Positions 15,706 through 20,666 of a DNA stretch of 20,666 nucleotides are shown piece by piece (position 1 is the first letter of the stretch; the number at the start of each line of letters is the position of its first letter). This DNA is from JBFMGD01 sp040751775 (GTDB taxonomy: Bacteria; Bacillota; Dethiobacteria; DTU022): the NCBI GenBank assembly GCA_040751775.1, contig JBFMGD010000047.1, positions 1 to 20,666 on the forward strand, written 5' to 3'. Below the pieces are notes generated by a model. That model made no database searches and was not told the DNA's origin. It saw only the letters and a program-made list of their open reading frames with translations. The position numbers were made by a program, and so were the translations under genes.

Positions 15706-16017
15706 ATGTTTAAGGTGACAGCTTCGGCCCAGGAGAAGTTTAAAGAAGTTGTTTCGCGCGAAGCGAAAAAGGATGCGTACATCCGGCTTTTTATCAGCGG
15801 GGTGGGGTGAGGCGGGCCTAAGTTCGGCCTGGCTCTGGAAGAGTCGGTTCAAGAAGGCAAAGACCTGGTTGATGAAATCGGCGAGCTGAGATTTGTTTAC
15901 GAGAAAAGCGTCTCCCAGCATCTGCAGGACAAGGTGATCGATTACCTTTCCGGGGCGCGGGAAGGTTTCATGATCACCAGCGACGGCCCGTCGGCGTGCG
16001 GCGACTGCAGCTGCTAG
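15706..16017 (+). CDS. HesB/IscA-like selenoprotein (Sec35 encoded by TGA 15808-15810)
   Basis: Reading TGA 15808-15810 as selenocysteine gives 103 residues: MFKVTASAQEKFKEVVSREA at the start, then RLFISGVG-U-GGPKFGLALEE, and a C-terminus ending GPSACGDCSC. This is the HesB-like family related to IscA/ErpA Fe-S carriers. The first conserved Cys (GVGCGGP in homologues) is replaced by Sec, and HesB-like selenoproteins are an established bacterial class. AAAGGAGTG lies 8 bases before the ATG. The frame is open for 69 codons after the TGA. A stem-loop at 15831-15845 with a GGA loop is a suitable SECIS. The organism has tRNA-Sec. Gene callers that treat TGA as a stop would miss this gene. It closes the sulfur operon, 53 bases after the ferredoxin; a role in Fe-S or persulfide/selenide transfer is inferred. 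Confidence 0.9.
15831..15845 (+). promoter_or_regulatory. Candidate bacterial SECIS stem-loop
   Basis: GGCTCT (15831-15836) pairs with AGAGTC (15840-15845, one G-U pair) around the loop GGA. The loop starts 27 bases after the TGA, within the range usual for bacterial SECIS elements, and carries the expected loop guanines. It is inside the coding region, as expected in bacteria. Confidence 0.55.
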
Positions 16018-16038
16018 TCGTCTAAGAGACGGATAAAC

Positions 16039-16068
16039 TGTAGGGGCACGGCATGCCGTGCCCCTACA
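16039..16068. repeat. Dispersed palindromic repeat, copy 3 (30-bp perfect palindrome)
   Basis: TGTAGGGGCACGGCA is followed directly by its exact complement, TGCCGTGCCCCTACA. It lies between the convergent selenoprotein and saccharopine-dehydrogenase-like genes. Compared with the copies at 2492 and 10311, both arms read CACGG instead of CACGC, a compensatory change that keeps the palindrome. Confidence 0.9.
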
Positions 16069-16094
16069 AACAGCGTACCGTGCCTCTATCTTGC

Positions 16095-17273
16095 TTAGCT
16101 GTAATCGTCGGTGAAGATATGCAGGCCGTACTTGGGCAGCCGCTCGACAAAAGGTTTGGGATTAATTGTTTCAGCGGGGAAAGCGCCCCGCCGGGTGATC
16201 AACCCGTCGGCGAAGAGGTCGGCGGTGAGGGCGGCCGGGACTCCTGTCTGGAAAGATACGCCGCCCGCGCCCATCTTATCATAAGCATCTTCGTGGGTTT
16301 CCATGGAGTACATGAATTTGGCCGTTTTTTTGCCATCCTTCACGCCCCGCACCAGGGTGCCCACGCACAAGTGGCCCTTGAATTTACCGCCTAGTTCCAG
16401 CGGGTCCGGCAGCAGGGTGGTGACGACGTCCCGCGGGGCTACCTTCACTCCCTTGACTTCAATTGGGTCCGGTGAATTGAGGCCGATCAGTTGGAGCACC
16501 TTGAGCACGTTGACGAAGCCTTCGGGCAGGGCATAACCGAAGTTGCAGTTTTTGATCGGTTTGCCCAAAAAGCGGGGGATGGTGCCCACCTCTTCATGGG
16601 AGACGGAATATACTTTCAGTTTTCCGATCGGGCTGGGAAAAACAAAATCTTCCTCCCAGGAGAGAGCTTCTCCCTGAACGAAAGTACCGTTTTCGTAATT
16701 TAAGTAAGGCTGTAGGCATTCTTCAATAGCGGTATCCGGAGAAAAGCCGATCGCCAGCTTAAAACCCTCCACCGTGGAGAGGTCGGCATCGCGTACCAGG
16801 ACATCTTCCACCTCATCCATCTGGTCCGCCAGGTAGCGTGCGAAAACATTGGTGGTCCCGGGGTCGATACCGCTGCACAGGAAAGCGGAGCGGTCAATCT
16901 CTTTAAACCTGGCGTCGTATTTTTCAATCTGCTCCAGGATGGTGATCCGGCCCGGCAGGCGGATCGGACCATGTGAAGCCAGATCCAGGTAATGGATCCT
17001 GGCCGCTACAGCGGCGTCCATGACATTGTAATTGAACTTGGGCAAGATTGCATTGATCACTAAATCCACTTCTTTGAAGGCTTGTGTCATATTGTGGACG
17101 CTGCTTGCATCGACCTTTTTGGCGCTGAATCCGCGGCCCAGCTCTTTGGCCAGGCTTTGGATATGTTTCTCCTTCAAATCGGCAAGCACGACATGCTCGA
17201 ACTTCCTGGTCTTAGCCATGGTTTTGGCGATTACGCTACCGACACCGCCCAGGCCAAATAATAAAGCTTTCAC
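16095..17273 (-). CDS. Saccharopine dehydrogenase-like NAD(P)-dependent oxidoreductase
   Basis: A 392-residue cytoplasmic protein. The N-terminus is a Rossmann domain (MKALLFGLGGVGSVIAKTMA, glycine-rich loop) with VVLADLK at the end of the second strand and VDASSV after it. The middle and C-terminal parts match the saccharopine dehydrogenase-like superfamily (DLVINAILPKFNYNVMDAAV, YLDLASHG, CSGIDPGTTNVFARYLAD). Members include saccharopine reductase, carboxynorspermidine dehydrogenase and lysine 6-dehydrogenase; the exact reaction is not decided here. The start is GTG at 17273, preceded by AAGGAGTG about 8 bases upstream. It follows the symporter gene on the same strand, but a strong terminator and about 170 bases separate them, so it probably has its own promoter. 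An amino acid imported by the symporter is a plausible substrate (inference). Confidence 0.87.
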   Translation of the reverse strand: MKALLFGLGGVGSVIAKTMAKTRKFEHVVLADLKEKHIQSLAKELGRGFSAKKVDASSVHNMTQAFKEVDLVINAILPKFNYNVMDAAVAARIHYLDLASHGPIRLPGRITILEQIEKYDARFKEIDRSAFLCSGIDPGTTNVFARYLADQMDEVEDVLVRDADLSTVEGFKLAIGFSPDTAIEECLQPYLNYENGTFVQGEALSWEEDFVFPSPIGKLKVYSVSHEEVGTIPRFLGKPIKNCNFGYALPEGFVNVLKVLQLIGLNSPDPIEVKGVKVAPRDVVTTLLPDPLELGGKFKGHLCVGTLVRGVKDGKKTAKFMYSMETHEDAYDKMGAGGVSFQTGVPAALTADLFADGLITRRGAFPAETINPKPFVERLPKYGLHIFTDDYS

Positions 17274-17440
17274 GTTCAGTCACTCCTTATCGATTAATTA
17301 TCGCGCGTCTGACCGTGCCAATTTTCTAGATGAAGGGATATCACTCCTCAAAACGGGTTTGTGAGCCGGCCGGCCCAAGTAGAAAGCCGGTCCTTCTGCC
17401 GACTTCCTACCTCCAACGGTCAACATCTGTGATTTTTATT

Positions 17441-17466
17441 AAAAGGCGAGGGTTCAAACCCTCGCC
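17441..17466 (-). terminator. Intrinsic terminator after the symporter gene
   Basis: GGCGAGGGT (17445-17453) and ACCCTCGCC (17458-17466) form a perfect 9-bp stem around TCAA. On the minus strand it is followed by TTTTAATAAAAAT, giving a good U-tract 20 bases after the symporter stop. The rest of 17281-17440 shows no gene. Confidence 0.88.
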
Positions 17467-17485
17467 CCGGGTTAATCTCGTGCGG

Positions 17486-19087
17486 TTAAGCCTGTTTTGA
17501 CCAGAAAAACTTAGGCTGATTATCCAGGTTTTCGCCTTCGATGCTCAGCATCGGTTTGGCCGGATCCCGTTTTTGGGTCAACAGGGAGACCACGATCAGG
17601 GTGAGAATACTAATGGCGGCAGCAGGGACGAGCGCGATAAACACGGCATCGTCCACGGCCCACTGCATGTATACCTCACCCTCCACCAGGACATCCATGT
17701 TTGCGGCCATTGTGTGCGGCAACACGAAAAAGTAGATCACGACCCAGGATACCAACCCGGTGAAAAATGAGCTGATTGCTCCGGTGGTATTGGCTTTCTT
17801 CCAGAAGTAGCCGAGAGCGTATGCGGCGAAAATCGTGGCCAGTTGAATGCCGCCGGAGAGAACGATCAGTTTATAGACCGTTTCGAAATACAGGGCGATG
17901 CACATGGCCAGAATGGTGACGATTGGAATGCAGATGCGGACCACTTTCAGCACCTGTTCACCGGTAGCCTGAGGCTTGATATTGCGGTAGATGTTATGGC
18001 CGATCAGGGTGGAGATGATCAGGGCATTGTCCCCGGAGGTACTGACGATGGCGGCGGCCAGGGTGACGATAAAGAGGATACCGGCCCAGGGAGGCAGGAA
18101 GCTGTATGCCGCCCAGGGCAGGACATACTCCGCTTGATCGACGGTTGTTTCAAGGCCCCATGTGAATACGGCAATACCGACCATTACCGGGATAAGCCCG
18201 ATCAGTAAATACAATATGCCGCTGGTAAAGAAACCGGCTACGGCGGTCTTTTCATCTTTCGCGGCCAGGGCGCGCTGCATTAATACCTGGCTGGGCACGT
18301 CGCCTAAGGAAAGCGACACCCATGCGGAAATATAGAGCAATATACCCAGAATTCCGGTATACCAGAGATAGCCTTCTTCACCGGCGACCGGGGTCATGGA
18401 CCAGGTAGGTAGTTCCGCCCAGTTTTCAGCGTTAGAGATAAATTCACTGAAGCCGCCTACCTGGCTCATCACCATGGGAAACATAATCAGCAAGCCGACA
18501 ATGATTAACACGAAACCGATGGCGTCGACCCTCGAAAGGGCCCATAGCCCGCCCGCCGTGGTTACGATAATGATCGCCAGGGTGGCGATCATTACGGCGT
18601 ATGTCAGGGAAAAACCGGTGGTCAGGTATACAATGATGCCCAGCGCGACCAACTGGCCGCCCAGCCAGGCCAGGGCAGACAGGATCTGAATGATCGTGTA
18701 GAGGAAGCCCATGCGTTTGTTGTAGCGGGCGTTGAAATAGTCGGTCAGAGTAGTATACTTGGCCTTGCGCATCCGGAAAGCGAAAAATACGGCGATCAGG
18801 ATCATGCAGAGGGAGGGCGCCCAGGGGTCAAAGATAACTCCCTGCATGCCGAACAGGTAACCGTATCCCGCCGCTCCCATCATCGCCCCGGCACAGATCC
18901 AGGTGGCGATAATCGACGGCACCATGAATACAAAGTTAAGCTGCCGGCCGGCTACCACCAGATCGTCCGCATCGTGCACCTTGCGGCTGTAAATGAAACC
19001 GAGAGCGATGATCACGAGCATATAGATTCCAAGAAAAAGAAGAATCCAGTTCGCGGTAGAGAATATCTTAAGAATGCTATCTTCCAT
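17486..19087 (-). CDS. Sodium:solute symporter (SSS) family transporter
   Basis: A 533-residue polytopic membrane protein with about 13 hydrophobic segments, of the SSS family (PutP/PanF type), which couples Na+ entry to uptake of an organic solute. Typical features are an N-terminal out-facing segment and first helix, the DADDLVVAGRQLNF motif in the first loop, the ATWICAGAMMGAAGYGY helix, the TLTDYFNARYNKR loop, and LAAAIVSTSGDNALIISTLI in the Na+-site helix. The ATG at 19087 is preceded by AAGGAGGTAAT, a near-perfect ribosome binding site. It is 44 bases downstream of the MoaD-like gene and is probably cotranscribed with it and the aldehyde:ferredoxin oxidoreductase. The substrate is unknown; the context suggests an amino or carboxylic acid. 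Confidence 0.93.
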   Translation of the reverse strand: MEDSILKIFSTANWILLFLGIYMLVIIALGFIYSRKVHDADDLVVAGRQLNFVFMVPSIIATWICAGAMMGAAGYGYLFGMQGVIFDPWAPSLCMILIAVFFAFRMRKAKYTTLTDYFNARYNKRMGFLYTIIQILSALAWLGGQLVALGIIVYLTTGFSLTYAVMIATLAIIIVTTAGGLWALSRVDAIGFVLIIVGLLIMFPMVMSQVGGFSEFISNAENWAELPTWSMTPVAGEEGYLWYTGILGILLYISAWVSLSLGDVPSQVLMQRALAAKDEKTAVAGFFTSGILYLLIGLIPVMVGIAVFTWGLETTVDQAEYVLPWAAYSFLPPWAGILFIVTLAAAIVSTSGDNALIISTLIGHNIYRNIKPQATGEQVLKVVRICIPIVTILAMCIALYFETVYKLIVLSGGIQLATIFAAYALGYFWKKANTTGAISSFFTGLVSWVVIYFFVLPHTMAANMDVLVEGEVYMQWAVDDAVFIALVPAAAISILTLIVVSLLTQKRDPAKPMLSIEGENLDNQPKFFWSKQA

Positions 19088-19131
19088 GTTCGCATTACCT
19101 CCTTGTCGTTTAAACTTGGTTGTGTTTACTT

Positions 19132-19365
19132 TCAGCCCCCGGCAACCCGGGGGAATACAACAACAGTGTCACCTCCCTCCAATAAGCGGCTTAAATCCGA
19201 TTTAAGTCCGTTAACGGTAATAAGGGCTATGGAAGGCACGGGAAGACCCAGCTGCCGCAGCAACTCTTCAAGAGTACACTCTTTAACGGCTGTTTCATAC
19301 TCAAAAAAACCGGGGGTATTGCCGTATTTTTGCAGCGGCCCTTGCAGCTGCAGCCGGATGATCAT
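19132..19365 (-). CDS. MoaD/ThiS-like ubiquitin-fold protein
   Basis: A small beta-grasp protein ending in the Gly-Gly tail (VVFPRVAGG) that MoaD and ThiS use for thiocarboxylation. The core is MIIRLQLQGPLQKYG, then TLEELLRQLGLP, SIALITVNG and LEGGDTVVVFP. I prefer ATG 19365 (77 residues) because GGTAAGGG lies just upstream; an ATG at 19398 would add 11 residues and lacks a ribosome binding site. MoaD-like proteins are commonly encoded beside tungsten/molybdopterin aldehyde:ferredoxin oxidoreductases, as here (the oxidoreductase stop is about 100 bases upstream). It probably supplies sulfur for the pterin dithiolene of that enzyme's tungsten cofactor, or a dedicated variant of it. Confidence 0.87.
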   Translation of the reverse strand: MIIRLQLQGPLQKYGNTPGFFEYETAVKECTLEELLRQLGLPVPSIALITVNGLKSDLSRLLEGGDTVVVFPRVAGG

Positions 19366-19460
19366 CGCCCTTACCGCCTTGCTGTATTGAGTGTTCATTT
19401 TGGCACGCCGGCGCCGTCTGCGCGGTGCCGGCGTTGGGAGGAAAATCCCCCCTCACTCTA

Positions 19461-19489
19461 CCCCTCTCCCCCCTTCGGGAGGAGAGGGG
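19461..19489. terminator. C/G-rich hairpin between the oxidoreductase and MoaD-like genes
   Basis: CCCCTCTCC (19461-19469) pairs perfectly with GGAGAGGGG (19481-19489), with inner CCC/GGG pairing. There is no proper U-tract on the minus strand, so it may be only a partial terminator or an RNA-stability hairpin. It resembles the hairpin at 6088. Confidence 0.45.
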
Positions 19490-19498
19490 ATTAATTGA

Positions 19499-20666
19499 TT
19501 ATAAGCCCAACTTTTTCTTCTTCGCTTCGGTGACTTTGCCTTCGGTATCCCAGCCGCGCAGGCTGTAGTAATCGGTCAGCATCTTATCATACTCTTCCCG
19601 CGGCAGCAGTTTGCCCGCGGTGGGGCCGGTACTCAGTTTTTCCGTGTAGATTCGCTCGGGGAGGTAATCGTCTTTGCGACTAAAACCTTCTCTTTCGTTG
19701 AACAGGCGGGCCAGGTTGTAGACGCGCTCGCCGATTTGCCTCAGTTCCGCCGCTTCGACCGGTCGTCCCAGTGCCATGGCCAGTATCTCCGCCTGGACTG
19801 CGATGCCCACCGCCCAAAAGTCGCAGAAGATGGCCGAGAATTTCACGGCGTTATCGTCCTGCATGCCCTTGACCAGTTCACCTTTACCCTCGCCGGTGAA
19901 AGGATCGATATCGCCGAACGCCTCGACTGCGGCAGGCCAGGCCCGCAGGTGGCAGGCGCCGCGGTCGGCGGTGCCGTAAGCCAGGCCCATGGACCAGGAG
20001 CCGCGAGGTTCGTAGCCGGGTATCTCCAAGCCTTTCACCTCCATGGCGAATGTTGTACCCCCGTATTTCGCCGCCAGGGCGCGTACACCCAGGGCCAGCT
20101 CCGCCCCGATCCCTTCCTTCGCGGCGATTAGGCGGGGCATTAGCAGGTAATTTTGCACATCACCGAAGCGAATGCCAAAATCATGCAAGCCCTTTTCCGT
20201 CATCTCCATGGCGAAAGCGACCGTGTTGCCGGCGGAGATGGTATCAAGGCCGTAATCGTCACAGAGGCGGTTAAATTCGATCACCGCCTCCAGGTCGCCG
20301 ATGCCGCAGTTGGCGCTGCACAGGGCCAGGGTTTCATATTCGGGACCTTCCACTACCGCCTTGCCCTTGCGGACATAATTGCCGCAGGCCAGGGGGCAGG
20401 CGAAGCAGGCTTTCTTGGCCTGCAGCACGTTTTTGACCGCCTCGCCATTAATCTGTGCGTGCTGCTCGAAGGTGCCTTCCTGGAAGTTGCGGGTGGGCAG
20501 GATACCGGTGGACTGGCACAAATCAACGATCATGGGGGTGCCGTCGGTATAAGCCCACATGTTGTCGTCGCTCATGGTATCCTCACGGCGCAGTTTGTTC
20601 AGCGCCGCCATCATTTTGCGGATATCCGGTGATTCGATCCCGCCGCTGCCTTTGACTGTTATCGCT
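19499..20666 (-). CDS. Aldehyde:ferredoxin oxidoreductase, tungsten type (partial, N-terminus beyond window)
   Basis: The C-terminal 389 or so residues of an AOR-family enzyme, which oxidises aldehydes to carboxylic acids (or reduces acids) with ferredoxin using a tungsten bis-pterin cofactor and one [4Fe-4S] cluster. Three cluster cysteines are visible in CFACPLACGNYVR (around 20380-20410); a candidate fourth is in AIFCDFW. The pterin-binding signature DDYGLDTISAGNTVAFAMEM is intact, as is GTADRGACHLRAW. The frame remains open to the window edge (AITVKGSGGIESPDIRKMM), so Met at 20614 is internal, not the start. A full-length family member has about 600 residues, so roughly a third is missing. 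It heads the minus-strand cluster with the MoaD-like and symporter genes. The physiological aldehyde is unknown. Confidence 0.93.
   Translation of the reverse strand, partial: AITVKGSGGIESPDIRKMMAALNKLRREDTMSDDNMWAYTDGTPMIVDLCQSTGILPTRNFQEGTFEQHAQINGEAVKNVLQAKKACFACPLACGNYVRKGKAVVEGPEYETLALCSANCGIGDLEAVIEFNRLCDDYGLDTISAGNTVAFAMEMTEKGLHDFGIRFGDVQNYLLMPRLIAAKEGIGAELALGVRALAAKYGGTTFAMEVKGLEIPGYEPRGSWSMGLAYGTADRGACHLRAWPAAVEAFGDIDPFTGEGKGELVKGMQDDNAVKFSAIFCDFWAVGIAVQAEILAMALGRPVEAAELRQIGERVYNLARLFNEREGFSRKDDYLPERIYTEKLSTGPTAGKLLPREEYDKMLTDYYSLRGWDTEGKVTEAKKKKLGL

Noticed and set aside
17291..17330. Possible sigma-54 promoter (TGGCACGG...GC on the minus strand) for the saccharopine-dehydrogenase-like gene
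   Set aside because: The GG and GC elements are 11 bases apart instead of the strict 10, and the -12 element lacks TTGC.
1..20666. CRISPR array, rRNA genes or complete insertion sequence
   Set aside because: No regularly spaced direct repeats, rRNA-like sequence or intact transposase gene were found on either strand.

Overview
The window looks like chromosomal DNA from a moderately GC-rich, anaerobic, spore-forming Firmicute of the Clostridia (a Peptococcaceae / Desulfotomaculum-like or Moorella-like lineage is my guess). The grounds are a selenocysteine tRNA with a matching selenoprotein gene, a CwlD-like sporulation/germination amidase, a tungsten-type aldehyde:ferredoxin oxidoreductase with a MoaD-like partner, strong AGGAGG ribosome binding sites, and TTG/GTG starts. 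No phylogenetic marker is present, so the lineage is an inference.

Layout, left to right. 1-1030: an AT-richer remnant of a phage-type tyrosine integrase sits just upstream of selC (tRNA-Sec, 880-975). 1053-4171: a MATE-family exporter and a D-aminoacylase-type amidohydrolase converge on a palindromic repeat. 4341-6068: a GH13 alpha-glucosidase whose best start is a non-canonical ATT. 6227-7431: an unrecognised four-helix membrane protein, then a DUF6125-like gene interrupted by one in-frame TGA. 7807-9363: a secreted, membrane-anchored repeat protein with an AT-rich central block. 9537-10268: a tyrosine-phosphatase-like protein. 10670-12420: two convergent cell-wall enzymes, a VanY-type carboxypeptidase and a CwlD-type amidase.

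12550-16017 is the most coherent block: an ArsR-type regulator; a four-domain fusion (CoA-disulfide reductase, rhodanese, TusA, DsrE2); a small eight-cysteine ferredoxin; and a HesB/IscA-like selenoprotein read through TGA at 15808-15810. The regulator and the fusion gene share a near-identical 12-bp palindrome upstream, a candidate operator. The block looks like a persulfide/sulfane-sulfur handling operon with a Sec-containing member.

16095-20666 (all minus strand): aldehyde:ferredoxin oxidoreductase (cut by the window edge), a MoaD/ThiS-like protein, a sodium:solute symporter, a strong terminator, then a saccharopine-dehydrogenase-like protein. This suggests import and oxidation of an organic or amino acid substrate linked to ferredoxin reduction.

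Intergenic regions carry two kinds of repeated inverted sequence: GGGCACG(C/G)CA palindromes at 2492, 10311 and 16039, and GGGGACGG-ended elements at 10421 and 12449. No CRISPR array, rRNA or intact insertion sequence was seen.
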